From the NCBI RefSeq assembly GCF_022376445.1, contig NW_025954993.1:306474-370473 (forward strand): a stretch of DNA of 64,000 bases, read 5' to 3'. Under the pieces are notes generated by a model. It did no database searches. It saw only the letters and a program-made list of their open reading frames with translations, and was not told the DNA's origin. The position numbers and the translations under genes were made by a program. The stretch is from Fomitopsis serialis. Its lineage: Eukaryota; Basidiomycota; Agaricomycetes; Polyporales; Fomitopsidaceae. Of the stretch, positions 22,345-34,200 are shown in pieces; the first letter of the stretch is position 1, and each line of letters starts with the position of its first letter.

Positions 22345-22560
22345 AACGACGCACTACCACCACTAATGGGGTAGTACGACCGTTCACGAAGGCGGCACTT
22401 CGAAGCGAGCACCACCACTCGAAGCAGTGGTGGTACTGGACTTGAAGTGGCGGCGAGAAGAGAGTGTAGCGCCCAGAAGACGCGTCAAAGCCCAATCGGG
22501 CAGTGACGCGCCGTCAGGAGTCACATGATGTGGCAATCGCCTCAATACGCTGTGGCTGCA
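22345..22560 (+). other. Gypsy spacer between pol and ORF3, left part
   Basis: Short GC-rich spacer with an internal inverted pair (ACTACCACCACT and AGTGGTGGTACT). With 28231-28280 it makes up the original gap of about 274 bp between pol and ORF3. Confidence 0.6.
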
Positions 22561-22568
22561 CTCACCTT
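22561..22568. repeat. hAT target site duplication CTCACCTT, left copy
   Basis: CTCACCTT recurs at 28223-28230 directly after the right end of the hAT element. Eight bases is the standard hAT duplication length. Confidence 0.93.
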
Positions 22569-22639
22569 TAAGGTTGGACTCGGGTATCGGGTACACCCGC
22601 GGTACCATACCCGAGGTATGCCCGGGTGAGGGTTAGGTG

Positions 22640-24848
22640 TCTGCTTTTGGTCACCGAGCCATCACCGCATACCCTCGACAACGGGTGCACGGTATACACG
22701 GTGTTCACCGACCCGTGGACCCGCGACGGTCTTCTATGTAGCTGCCACTATCTCGAAGGCAGCATACTTAAGATCATGAATATCATATCACATTGAGCTA
22801 TCAATACAAGTCGTACACTGGTAACAGGGACTATACTAGGCTCTAGCCCGTGGCCACTACGTAGAACTGACTGTCTCGAGCGAAGGGAGGTCAGAGTCGA
22901 GTGAGTGTAAGTCATGTAGAGTTTCACTGGATACATTCATGCCCACGGAATACACCTCCTTGATGCCAACAGGAGCATCACGATCTTCCGTGCTTGGCGG
23001 GTCAGTGCGCGCGGCGAACTATGCAACAGAGCCATTGAGTCTGTGTAGATATCTTCCAGCAGAGATTGGACTGGAAGCAACTTACACGAAGCTCGGCGTA
23101 TTCCTCCACAGCATGCACCGCATATTGTGCAAGCTGAACAACATCCGGCCACCCGATGTCTTCCTCGACCCCCGCGGCCTCGAGAGCTATGCACACGTCA
23201 TGCAGTACTGTCGCATGGCGCACGCGCGGGACAGATGAATCACGCAAGCATACGGCGATGAGTGCGATCGCCACATCAAGGGGCCCGGAAAGTTGCGTAG
23301 GTACTGTATACTGGACAGTACGCCAATCCGGCCCGGTGCGAAGACCACGTATAAGCTTCAAAACGACCACAGCCCATGTAACGGACACGATCAGTCTCAG
23401 CGCAGCCGTAGTGTAGTCGTGTTCGGTCACTTACATGCTCAACCAGACCTAAATATACCGTGCCAGACTCTCTACCCACTGCTGCAGCAGGTACGCGCTC
23501 CGAGTCGGATGTCTGCACATCAGCAAGGAGGTGACGAGGTTCCGTCTTGACGCAAAGGTCCCGAGGACGCGGAGAAGGCTCCGACACTGTTCGACAATCG
23601 CAGATCAGCACGATACGGCAGAATGCACCCAGGCGAGCGATGCAAGGACCATAGGCCGCTCGAAGACGATTGTCGACTCACCACGAGCGCATGAGGCTAC
23701 GCAGCCCATATTGGATTGTTCTAACTGAGGAGGGGGATAGGCGTACAGCCGGGGTGGTGCCAGAGAGCCTTCGCCTTCGAGTCTACTATGGAATGCCCGC
23801 ACGGTCTTGGTGGCGTTTGATTATGAACGAATGAGAGAAGGTATCGAGAATCCAGAGGGCGACGTACCGGTCCGTACTAGCCTCCACGTTGCGCACTCAC
23901 GCTGCATGCCGCATGCGTTTGCTGAGCATCACATCTCTGATGTCGAAACCAGTGGCCTCGTGCTCCGAGCTAGTGAGTGTTCAACATTCAACACCCTGTA
24001 CCGATGTGATCGTTACGCTCTGATTGGTCCTGATTCAACAGCCAAACGTGGTAAGTGCAGTTCTGAACTCACCTACGTCGACTGGAATGAACAGCAGCAG
24101 CAGATGAAAAGGAGAGAGCACCGTTGGTGTGCGGTGGGAATGAGAGGCAGTGGGCTCGGAGAATACGTGTCAAACAGTGCACCGCCTCCCATTATTTGGA
24201 CACCGTCAAGGGCGTCCAAAGTTGGACCCACACACCGAATCTGGCACTGTCCCGTGCCGGTTCAAGTAGGCTCTCACGTCGTCTCACTGCCTCTCACCAC
24301 CATGGCCACGGGGCCTGCTGAATGGGGTCCCTGTCCGTCTCTTTTTTTGGCGGTGCGGCCCGCTGTTCGGTGAGTGAGTGCTCGTATTCAAGTTCCTTGG
24401 TTCCTGGTTTGGTCTAACACGGATTATCAGATGTGCTATCATCGCCACGGCGCATCGTGCTGGCTGAGCATGCTGCGACCGGCGACCCGGCGACTCGGAC
24501 ACCGTACTCAAGATTGCAGGCTCCACTTGCGCCGTCGTCAAACTTACCTTCCGTGAGTCATTCTTCGGCCATGAACCGCATGCTCACGCAGACGAACTGT
24601 GTCCACGACTTCAGGTATCATTCTGATGGTGCATCTAGTTGGAGTGTTGGTTCCTGCACTCGCTGTTTGGTACCTAGGTACGTTGTACTATACTATTTTT
24701 GAGAGATCAGGCCTGATTTTCGTGTTCTTACCGGCCCGTCTTTTCCTTGCAGGTCGCGACACCATTCTGGCGAGAGTGCGGTCTGCTTAAATCACGCCAG
24801 CGTCCGTCCAGATGCTCACCGTCCGGTGTCGCCCACTCTCCTGCCGCG
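22640..24848. other. Left interior of the hAT element, no gene recognised
   Basis: Open frames on both strands (for example a minus-strand frame at 23002-23430 with SVTWAVVVLKLI) lack domain signatures and consistent splice joins. This may be cargo or the transposase 5' region. Confidence 0.35.
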
Positions 24849-27800
24849 ATGGCTGGTTCGAAGCGCAAGCTGCACACGTCCGGCTCGCAGTCGTCCCTCA
24901 ACTCTATCACTTCGAGTGCCTCGAAGAAGTTTGCGGTGGCGAAGGACAAGCTCAAGTCTACAGCCAAGAAGATCGCGAAGCCGCTCCGGAGAGCTGCTTC
25001 CAGTCTCTCACGCTCGTCGCCTTCGCGTCCGTACTCGCCAGCATCGATCCCTTCGACAACGCTCTCTGAGCTTGGCTCCCGAGCGGCTACTCCCGCGGCT
25101 TCATCTGACGCCATCGACGTAGACGCCCTCTCTTCAGAGGGAGGATCCGACAACGGCTCAGTCGAGGCCCCGGAAGACATACTAGGTAGGTTTACGAAGT
25201 TTCTTTTTATGTCTATCTACTGAGGCATGTCCCTGGGTAGACCGCGCACGCGCGAAGTGGCGCTCGCCCATCTACTCCTTTTTCAAGGTCAACGACGTAC
25301 GGCACGAGCTGTATAACGGCCGGCCTATCCATTTCTTCCCGTGCGCGGCTCGTAAGTGCCGGGGGCCGGTCAAGGGTGTCCGCCGATATCAAGATTCGAA
25401 AGACAAGTCCTCGACATCCAACCTGAAGACCCATGCCATCGGTTGCTGGGGCCAGGCGGCTGTCGAAGACGCGCTCAGCGGTAAGGAGCCGAGAAAGCGA
25501 GAGAACGCGATCAACATCGCGTTTGCTAAGGCGGCCGGACTCCCTGGACCACGGTTGGTTCAGGTGTCGCACAGGAACCATACCAACACCGAAGTCCGGT
25601 ACGTAGAGACCTCGCTTGCATGGATCTTGGCTGACACCCATTCATTAGCGCACACCTCGTACGCTGGCTCACTGAGAGCGTGCGTCCCACACACCTCGTT
25701 GCCGATCGCGAGTTCATCGAGCTCATGTCGGCGGGCCGGCCAAACATCGAAATCCCATCCCCGAAGACGATCTCCCGTGATCTCAAGGCGTCGTTTCAAC
25801 GGTGCCAGAGCCGCGTCAAGAAGATGCTTACTGTGAGTTCACCTATATCCATCTTCAGCGTATTTAGCGCCTCATGCTGATTTCGCAACACGCGTTATAG
25901 GACCATCCCGGGCGGATTCACTTTGCGACGGATGCATGGACGTCACCCAACCACCGTGCATTCGTCGCGTGGACCGCTCATTTAGAGTTTCAAGGGGCCC
26001 CTCTATCGTTCCTGCTTGACATAATTGAAGTTCCGGAGGTACGTCATTGGATGATCGAACGTGTGCTGAATTTCCGCTGATCCTATTCGATCGAAGTCGC
26101 ACACGGGCAAGACACTTGCGAGGACGTTCCAGCGAATGTTGCTTGACTTCAGGCTTCAAGAAAAGGTGCGTACAGTGCCACATAACTTTCACCTCGACAA
26201 CAAGAGTGCGTGGCTGATAATGCGGCAGATCTTGGCAGTAACAGCAGACAATGCTACCTCAAATGATGTCCAGGTTACCGAGCTTGCGGCTGCCTCGAAC
26301 GTCTTCCAGGAGGAGCAGCATGTTTGTTGCTTCAATCACACGTTGAATCTCGTCGTCAAGGCAATCCTCAAGCCCTTCAGCGTGAAACTCAAGGATCCAT
26401 CAGAGGACACGGAGGGTAACTCGGATACTGATGGAGCAGATGACAGTGGCATTGACCCCGGCGACATGGATGATGATTCCGAAGACGAAGACGAAGATCT
26501 TATGGATGAAGACACGGATGAAGCCGATGAAGACGAAGATGCTGATCCCCTCGAAGACCTCACTGATCTGGCGCGCGAGGAGGTGCTCGCGCAGACGGCA
26601 GAAGTCCGTACGACCCTCACAAAGGTACAGTGCTTTTTTATCTGCTCCCAGACGCCACCGCATTTCGCTAACAAATAGGGGTGTAGGTCCGCCAGCTTGC
26701 CTATGCTGTAATCCATTCCACGACGCTTGCGCTCCCCGCCTGGACCCGCGCCTGCCGTGCAGGCACCCTTCCCGCCCGGCAGATTCCACGCGACGTCAAG
26801 ACCCGATGGAACTCGACGTACAAGATGCTGAAGTTCGCGTTCGAATACCGGGTGGCAATCGATTCGATCACCGCCGACAAGTCTCTGAAGCTGCGCAAAT
26901 TCGAACTTGACGACGAGGAGTGGCAGATTGTCAGCGAGCTCAACACCATCCTTGGAGTACGTGCTACACTGATATGATCATGCACATACTGACATTACCT
27001 GGTGGCACACGTTCAACGTGTTTAGAAGTTTGAGCAGGCGACTCTCTTCTACTCGCAAGACTCCGTGTTCGCGATCGCGAACGTTATTCCGAGTATGGAC
27101 AAACTCGACGAGATCCTCAATCCGAAGTCTGCCACGCAGCAATATCGCCCCGCTATACAAGCCGCAATGAGGCTTGGCAAGAAGGTCATGAATAAATACT
27201 ATTCGCGCACTGACTGCTCGTCAGTCTACCGTATCGCGATGGGTATCTATCCTATTACCAACTTCGCTCCCGCTGATTGCTGATGAGAATACCTACAGTG
27301 CTTCATCCCGGACTTAAGCTAGAATACTTCAAGCAAAACCGATGGCCACGCGAATGGATTGACACCGCCGAGCAGCTCACTCGCGCAGAGTACGAGCTGT
27401 TGGCCGAGAAGAAAGCAGGAGCCTTAGGCAAAGCGATGGATACCCAGAAAGACGTGCGTACTTTGTTGACCACCTTCACAATAGCCTGACAAATGCGTGT
27501 GCAGGTGTCCAACAAGACTGACTCTGATTTCGGAGGCTTCGCAGACGTCTCCCTCGCCACGGATACGTTCGAGCGCAATGAGCTTGACGAGTATCTGGCT
27601 CTTCCGTGCGAACGCGTGGACTTCAAGAACCTCGGGAAGTGGTGGTGGGACAACCGTACAACTTATCCAGTGCTACATCGCCTGGCACTCGATTACTTAT
27701 CGGCACCGGGTGAGTTTGTGTGAAGTGATCCATCGTTGATCCCATTTGGCTTATGGATGATTGCAGCAACCTCTACTGCAGTCGAGCGCGTCTTCTCGCA

Positions 27801-28011
27801 AGGACGTCACTTACTCCATTTCACGCGCAATCGGATGACGGGGGCTACGTTCCGCTCGAACTTATGCCTCGGGGCTTGGGGCGAGCGGATATTCTTCATA
27901 TACAGGATATCATTGATGCAGTCGCTGAGCGACGCCGTGGTAGACAGCGCGTGCACGCAGTGGCGTCCAGTGACTCTGCGATGGTCGTCGATTGATGTAC
28001 TTGTAAAGTGA
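24849..28011 (+). CDS. hAT transposase, about ten introns
   Basis: Cut-and-paste transposase. The ATG at 24849 begins MAGSKRKLHTSGSQSS, with a Ser- and Lys-rich N-terminus. A BED-type zinc finger follows (WRSPIYSFFKVN, then FFPCAARKCRG, then SSTSNLKTHAIGCWG, 25240-25450). The RNase H-fold core has HFATDAWTSPNHRAFVAWT (first acidic residue) and VTADNATSND (second), HVCCFNHTLNLVVKA, an acidic insert of about 40 D/E residues, and DVKTRWNSTYKML. The C-terminal dimerisation region is WWWDNRTTYPVLHRLALDYLSAP joined to ATSTAVERVFSQGRHLLHFTRNRM. Introns are 50-70 bp. The frame near 27890 may carry a small shift (LGAWG, then ADILHIQDIIDAV), but most of the gene looks intact. Confidence 0.92.
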
Positions 28012-28222
28012 ATGTGTTCTATGTACAAACACAATGATACTCTGTCCGAATTACGACTATACCGGAGCGATATAACCGCGGTATTGTGTACCGCGGCATA
28101 CCGTCACTACCGTCGGTGATGCCGGATCGGGTACGGGTGGTACCCGTAGGCGTTAAGGTGTTGCGGGTTGCGGGTGCGGTATAGGTCTCGCACACCCGCG
28201 GTGCAACCCGTGTCCAACCTTA

Positions 28223-28230
28223 CTCACCTT
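28223..28230. repeat. hAT target site duplication, right copy
   Basis: CTCACCTT, identical to 22561-22568. Confidence 0.93.
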
Positions 28231-28280
28231 CTCCCAAACTTCAACTCTCCACGTCAAACCACGACAACACCGACTTCACC

Positions 28281-30713
28281 ATGTCCCGCCCATCCTCGCC
28301 CATGAACACCGACGAGCCCCCGCGTGTCGCCGCACCTACTGGTGTGGTGGCACCGTCGGCGACTCAGTCGACTTCAAGCCCGCAGTCGCCGCCAACGGTG
28401 ACTTCGACATCGGACGCCGTTGTCCAACCGCCGCCTATTGGGGTGGCTGGGCACGGCGTGCCAACCATCGACGCGTCTCGTCAACAGGCGCGTGAGTCGC
28501 GCGGACTACGCGACGACCCCGTCACACCGCAGTACCAATTCGGGACTGTGGGTGGCTCGTCGTCGTTGTTTGCCCCGTTCGCGCAGACTTGGGTGCCACG
28601 TCACCCGCCAGCTCCGCTGGTAATCCACACCCCGGGGTCGTGCACCGTGTGCGACGCGTACCTCGCCCACCTCCCTCGGTCGGAGAACGAGGACGCGAGC
28701 TTCGGTGTGGCCGTCAACGGAGTGGAGGCCCAGATCCGGGCCCGCTTTGAAGCCGACCTCCTTCAGAGGGGTTGGCTCCAGGGGGGGAGGGAGCTGGTAG
28801 ATTCTCTCCAGCGTCAGTACGACCAACTGGAGCAGAGGTCGTTTCGCGCCCAGGACGAATTGGCCGAAACGCGAGCTCGACTCCATCAGAGCGAAGACGC
28901 GGCCCAAGCACTCCGGTCGGAAGTCCGAGAGCTCGAAGACCGCGTAGACAGGCGGGACGCCTCCCTCACGTACCTCGAGGACAAGTTCGACGACGCTCAA
29001 CGCCAGCTCAGCGAGTACCGAGCAAAGGAGAAAGAGCGTCAAAAGGCCAACGAGATGGGCCCGCCGAAGACGAGGCCTCCGAAGCAGACAGCATCCCGAA
29101 CGGAGCTGCCGGCTTCGTCGAGGTCTGAATCGAGGACCAGGAACGCTGCACCGGAACCGGCGCAGCCAGTACGGTCCGAGCCGAGGACGAGGCAGACTGT
29201 GCCAGAGAGGACACAGCCAGCCCCCCCTCCGCCACGAACGCGCTCCCCAGTACCCGTCATCCCGCCGCCGCCACGGTCTGCGCCTGAGTCAAGGACCATC
29301 CCACCGCCGGCACCAAGCAGGCCGCCTGCGCTGCCCGCCATGATGCAACCCGGAGGATGGGACGAGGACCAGAGCGACGACGATGACGTAGACGAAGAAG
29401 AGGAGAAGAAGCGGATTAGCAAGGCAAAGGGGAAGCAGAGGGCGAAGGGGAAACCGGTCTCGCGGCCGCAGACGACAGGAACCGACGACGGTCGTACCCA
29501 GTACATATCCAGTACGGGTGCGCCGCCGGTCGCTCCTGAAGGATGGCCCGAGGACGTACCGCTACCGGCCAACTCGCTGGTGATACGCGCCGGACAATGG
29601 CACAACTTCATCCCCCGCCGCGACGTGGACGGACGCAATCTGTTGCGCGTCGCACAGGCCGGGGATGAGGAGGCCGCTTTCCGGGTCCGGGACTTGATCC
29701 ACCAGACCCACGACGACGCGGGCCTGCGATACGTCGACGGGATGTATCACCTTGTGAGCAACTGGCGTCCTCCGCGCGCGACTCCGGTCATCACGCCCAC
29801 CAGTGGACGTGATGCCGAGATCGACGCGGATGAGGTCCGCAACATCGAGCGTGCCGTTCGCGAGAGTCGAGAAGAGGAACGGAGGCGAGCAGCTGCACCA
29901 CCAGCGGGAACCCCTGGTGCCGGATCCTCTGGCAGTCGGACGACGACTACCGTACCCACGTCCACTGCCAGTGGTCCACCGGCTTCGTCAAAATTGACGA
30001 AGCGTCGCGCTGACGCCGAGGCAGGCAGCCATATGCGTGCGCCGCCCACCAAGAAGGCGAGACTGCCGCAGCCTGACCCTCAAGACCCGGTCAGTCGATG
30101 GGTGGATTGGTACCGCCTCTACCCACACAACATACCCGATGGGGTGCGTGTAGAGGACGGCGAGCCTAACGTCGACGATGCCGAGGCGGTGCATCTGATA
30201 CGCCGCCTCGCACCTCGATCCCCCAACGGACGAAGGCCTTGGGATATCGTTGTCGCTCAGCTCTTCTCCATTGAAGGGCTGTACGGTCTCATCGTCGAGA
30301 ACGGACACTATCCCATCGGCGACGGACGAGCGACAATCCCGTACGCGTGGAACGCCTCCAACGCTACCATCTATGATGCAGCGCGGTGGTTCGCCCGCAT
30401 GGGTATCCAGCCCGGCGAGGCACAGTTCCTCACGGACTACGCTCGGCGACGCCGCAATATTCACGAGAGCCGGCCTCTGGATGAGGGTGCCCCTTTCAGC
30501 ACCTTCCCCATGAGTCCGGGCGACGTCAACATCGTGGACGTGCCCGATATCGCGCAGTTGCCGGCAATCCCGCCTACGGTGCACATCCCGACAACGGTTG
30601 TGGATGTGCCCATGGGAGACGGCCAGGCTGAGGAGAACCCCCAGCCTGCCGCGGATGCACCTCCTCCTGATGAGAACCACCCGGGGGATGGTCCTTCTGG
30701 CCACTCTGACTGA
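28281..30713 (+). CDS. Gypsy ORF3: 810-residue coiled-coil protein of unknown function
   Basis: Single uninterrupted frame from ATG 28281 (MSRPSSPMNTDEPPRV) to 30713, lying inside the LTRs and downstream of integrase. N-terminal 90 residues are P/S/T-rich. A small CxxC segment follows (HTPGSCTVCDAYLAHLP), then a coiled coil at about residues 165-255 (LVDSLQRQYDQLEQ, RLHQSEDAAQALRSEV), a proline- and arginine-rich stretch, an acidic block (DDDDVDEEEEKKR) with KAKGKQRAKGKP, a folded-looking middle, and a C-terminal module (RWVDWYRLYPHNIPDG, LFSIEGLYGLIVENGHYP, AARWFARMGIQPGEAQF). The tail is acidic and P-rich. It is not an envelope protein: no signal peptide or membrane helix is visible. Unlike gag and pol it has no frame break. 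Confidence 0.8.
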   Translation: MSRPSSPMNTDEPPRVAAPTGVVAPSATQSTSSPQSPPTVTSTSDAVVQPPPIGVAGHGVPTIDASRQQARESRGLRDDPVTPQYQFGTVGGSSSLFAPFAQTWVPRHPPAPLVIHTPGSCTVCDAYLAHLPRSENEDASFGVAVNGVEAQIRARFEADLLQRGWLQGGRELVDSLQRQYDQLEQRSFRAQDELAETRARLHQSEDAAQALRSEVRELEDRVDRRDASLTYLEDKFDDAQRQLSEYRAKEKERQKANEMGPPKTRPPKQTASRTELPASSRSESRTRNAAPEPAQPVRSEPRTRQTVPERTQPAPPPPRTRSPVPVIPPPPRSAPESRTIPPPAPSRPPALPAMMQPGGWDEDQSDDDDVDEEEEKKRISKAKGKQRAKGKPVSRPQTTGTDDGRTQYISSTGAPPVAPEGWPEDVPLPANSLVIRAGQWHNFIPRRDVDGRNLLRVAQAGDEEAAFRVRDLIHQTHDDAGLRYVDGMYHLVSNWRPPRATPVITPTSGRDAEIDADEVRNIERAVRESREEERRRAAAPPAGTPGAGSSGSRTTTTVPTSTASGPPASSKLTKRRADAEAGSHMRAPPTKKARLPQPDPQDPVSRWVDWYRLYPHNIPDGVRVEDGEPNVDDAEAVHLIRRLAPRSPNGRRPWDIVVAQLFSIEGLYGLIVENGHYPIGDGRATIPYAWNASNATIYDAARWFARMGIQPGEAQFLTDYARRRRNIHESRPLDEGAPFSTFPMSPGDVNIVDVPDIAQLPAIPPTVHIPTTVVDVPMGDGQAEENPQPAADAPPPDENHPGDGPSGHSD

Positions 30714-31017
30714 TCGTCTCGATCGTCAGGCTGCTCGACACGTACCATGTCGTCGCTGTACCCCGCACTTACGGGCGCGTTGTACTTCTCGATCACGGCG
30801 TCGCGAACATTCCCGTCTCTTCAATTCCGTCCGCAATAGACTTACTGGCCGGCGCGTCGCTGGCGCCTTCACCTCATCATTCCTCTCACCGCGCAGGCTG
30901 TCGCCGTCGGCACTCACGTCGTCGCCATCGTCATCCTGTCGCTTCGCCTCATCATCACGGTCCAATGACCTTATATATTCGCGCATACTCTACTATCGTG
31001 GACCCGTGGACGAGTCC
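30714..31017 (+). other. Gypsy 3' untranslated region
   Basis: Sequence between the ORF3 stop and the polypurine tract. It contains a TTATATATTCG TATA-like stretch near 30971. No gene is seen. Confidence 0.6.
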
Positions 31018-31029
31018 AGGGAGGAGGAG
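31018..31029 (+). promoter_or_regulatory. Polypurine tract
   Basis: AGGGAGGAGGAG directly abuts the 3' LTR start (TGTAAC at 31030), the position required for priming plus-strand DNA synthesis. Confidence 0.9.
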
Positions 31030-31254
31030 TGTAACGGGACGTTACCGTATGGACGTGTGTAATCCCGTTATGGACTTATTGGATCGATATGTTTGTATGT
31101 ATATACGTTTGCGTGTGTTTGGCGTCGTACCTTTATAGGTCGTCGCCCGGCGAGTTGAAGGACAAGTCCTTTAACTCGTCGTCCTCCGGATACATCGCAC
31201 TTCTCAATGGAGATTGGTGCACTGTATCTGCGGGATTGAGTAAGGCACGTTACA
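31030..31254 (+). repeat. 3' LTR of the gypsy element
   Basis: 225 bp, identical to 11749-11973 wherever compared, and followed by the ATAAG duplication at 31255-31259. Confidence 0.97.
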
Positions 31255-31259
31255 ATAAG

Positions 31260-34200
31260 CTATACACGAGGATCCTGGCCACAAGACTGGGTCGAATCGC
31301 CACGAAGGTTCTGCACCCGGACCAAGCAGGGTTCGTGCCCGGTCGCCACATCACGGACCAGACCCAACTCTGCAGGGTGATGATTGACTACGCGGAGGCC
31401 GTCGAAGAAGACGGTGTGATAGTAGCCCTTGACCAAGAGAAAGCCTATGACAAGGTTGCACATGACTACCTCTGGAAAGTCCTTGCACGCTTCGGCTTCT
31501 CCACCCGCTTTATACGTCGCGTCCAGGAACTATACAAACACGCAACCACCATCATTATACTGAACGGCGAGAAGAGCTCACCATTTATCGTTATACGAGG
31601 AGTACGGCAAGGGGACCCTCTATCCTGCCTCCTCTTCGACCTCGCCATAGAACCGCTGGCATGCGCCCTGCGAGCATCATCCCTTCGAGGCTTCAGCATC
31701 CCCGGAGCGGCATCCCGAGTTATCACCTCCCTATTTGCGGACGACACGTCCGCATTCCTATCCGCCCAGGACTCTTGGTCCGGGCTATGGAAAATCCTTA
31801 ATGACTGGTGCAAAGCCTCACGCGCCCGTTTCAACGGGGGCAAGACGGAAGTAATCCCGGTAGGGACCGCGGAGTACCGACACCGCCTGGCCACGGAAAG
31901 GACGATCAATTCCGACCAGCCAAATGACCGGATACCCGACTCTGTGCATATCGCGCGAGACGGCGAAGCCGTGCGCATTCTGGGGGCCTGGGTAGGAAAC
32001 GGTGTAGACCAGGTGGCGATATGGACCCCTGCGATGCAGAAAGTCGAAGCTTTCCTAGATCGCTGGGGAAAGTGTAACCCCTCGCTCCGAGGAAAGAAGC
32101 ACATCGTGCAAATGGGCCCTGGAGGCATTACCCAGTATTTGACGTCAGTCCAGGGCATGCTGAAAGGTATCGAGAAACGTCTTACCTCCCTGATCCGGTC
32201 CTTCATCTGGGGAGAAACGAAGTCCCCGCCAATCGCGATCGAGACACTGTGCCTCCCAGTCACGGAAGGCGGCATTGGCCTACTAGACATTAAAAGCAGG
32301 AACGAAGCGATTGAACTCGTATGGGTGAAGAAATACCTTATGTTATCCGAGGCCCGCCCTACCTGGGCTTTCGCGGTGGACGTTCTGATTAGCAAATGCG
32401 CATCCAGAGACGCCGGGGCGATACGACCGGAAGCACAAATCAACACCTTTTTGCAGAGCTGGAGCCCATCTACTCATAGCCGCTCCCCACTCCCGCCCTA
32501 CTTACAGCGGATGCTCCTTGTAGCGAAGAAATACAATGTGAGCTTCGCAGCAGTTAAACTTGACAACAGAACAAAGGAACTCTTACCCATGTGGTACCAC
32601 TTGGGCGCGACAAAGCGGCTGCGAACATTGAACAACACTCCCCGTAGCGACTGCCTACGACGGAACCACGGCGCCTCCCGTGTCTTCGATCTCCTTGCAG
32701 TCATCCGACGTCCCTGCTACATGCGGCTCCGGGAGTCAGGAAATGACTATGTACCGGGCAGCTGTGACTGCAATCAATGCGCGGCCGACGGTCGAGCCGG
32801 GTGTAAACATCCCCTTAAGTGCTGCGGGGTGGCGTACACCCTCCTCAAACAGATCCGCCCAAAATGGGCACCCACACAGTCTTCACCGGCCGACGGCCTC
32901 TCCCTGACAAGGAGGAGGAAGGAAAAGAATGACAAAGCTCTAGAAGATGACGAGGTTATCACCTTCGACCCGTCGTTGACGTGCCGCGGCCCGTTGGACG
33001 AAGCATTCCGGGTCTTCGTTGACCCTACGGTCCACGACCAGCCCCCAGCTATACGCCAACGGCGTGGACGCATCGTAGAAGATGAGGCCGTCACGGTCTA
33101 CCTTTTGGGACCCCCAAAGAAAAACAACTGGTCCGGCACAACTGTCGAAGTGCACCCACACTCCGGATTCGCCTACTACCCCTCGGCCCCCGGCCGAAGT
33201 GCCCAAGTCCGGCCAGAGGATGGCACACCGACAGGCAGCCGCCCCCAAGGGGAGGCGATAGCGGCCCTACAAACAGCGCTAGACACCCCGTGGGACGCGC
33301 CCCTGCATTTTATATCCAGATCTACTGAGCTAGCTGAAGCCCTAACCAGCAAGCTAATTCCCTGCGAAGATAGAGGCTGGATCGAGGTCGATGGAGCGAC
33401 CTACACCAGGGCCCTCGTTAACCAACTCCGTCAACGGTGCGCAGTCACCACCTTCAGGACGCCCCAGAACGAAAGGGAAAGACAGACCTTGGCCGCGGCC
33501 CTGAAACACGCGGTACACTCCTTCGAACGCAACCCCCCGCGCACCGTTCCCCCCAAAGTAGACAAGCCTTTCGACCTCACAGGCGCAAAAGTCTCCTCCC
33601 TGACACAATCGCTGGCGTACAAAGGCATCAGACAATCGCACGTAAACACGGAACGGCGTACGACGAGACGGAACGTCGCGGAGATACAGGCCTTCCTCAA
33701 ACTGAGGAACGTGTCTGTCCCGGAGGCGATGCTATGGAAAGAACTACGCCACGGTGACATTAGACATGCGGTGACAGACTTCCTGTGGAAAGGTGTCCAC
33801 GGCGCACACCGGATCGGACAGTATTGGACACATATCCCCGGTCTCGAATCCCGTGCAGAATGCAGACTCTGTGGCGTCCCCGAGTCGCTGGAACATATCC
33901 TGACAACATGCATAGCCAAAGAACGAAGCTTAATATGGACATACGTGGAGCGAGCCTGGAAACGTGCTGGAGGGACGTGGTACTCCCAGTCCCTGCCCTC
34001 CATCCTCGCTGTCGGCTTCGCAACTCCGCAGCGGACCAACGGGAAAGCTCCTCGGGAACACACCGTGAGGCTGTGGAGAATGTTAATAACTGAAGCCGCT
34101 CACCTGCTGTGGCGCCTACGCTGCGAGAGGGTGATCCAACACGACGATGAGGAAGACTGGCAACATAATGAACGCGGCATAGCGGCGCGATGGTACCAGT

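Larger units (their letters stand above)
22569..28222 (+). mobile_element. hAT DNA transposon, 5654 bp
   Basis: Ends are TAAGGTTGGAC at the left (22569-22579) and its exact reverse complement at the right (28212-28222), then imperfect GC-rich CGGGT/ACCCG subterminal repeats. An 8 bp duplication flanks it. One spliced transposase gene occupies the right part; the first 2.2 kb holds no recognisable gene. It sits in the leader of the gypsy ORF3, 51 bp before its ATG. Confidence 0.95.
11749..31254 (+). mobile_element. Ty3/gypsy chromovirus with nested insertions
   Basis: Bounded by 225 bp LTRs that look identical base for base, begin TGTAAC and end GTTACA, and are flanked by ATAAG duplications. 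Gene order is gag, protease, RT, RNase H, integrase, chromodomain, then an extra ORF3, which places it among Ty3/gypsy chromoviruses. Two later insertions, at 14456-17760 and 22569-28222, account for almost 9 kb; without them the element is about 10.5 kb. A polypurine tract precedes the 3' LTR. No tRNA-type primer binding site is obvious after the 5' LTR, so self-priming, as in some chromoviruses, is possible but untested. Confidence 0.95.

Noticed and set aside
28506..29042. Minus-strand frame opposite gypsy ORF3
   Set aside because: It mirrors the coiled-coil codons of ORF3 and shows no independent signal.
28281..30713. Envelope protein of the gypsy element
   Set aside because: There is no signal peptide, transmembrane helix, glycosylation-rich ectodomain or cleavage site; the protein is a soluble coiled-coil type.
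31466..32446. 326-residue minus-strand frame in the LINE
   Set aside because: It is a shadow of the conserved RT frame on the plus strand, with no family resemblance of its own.
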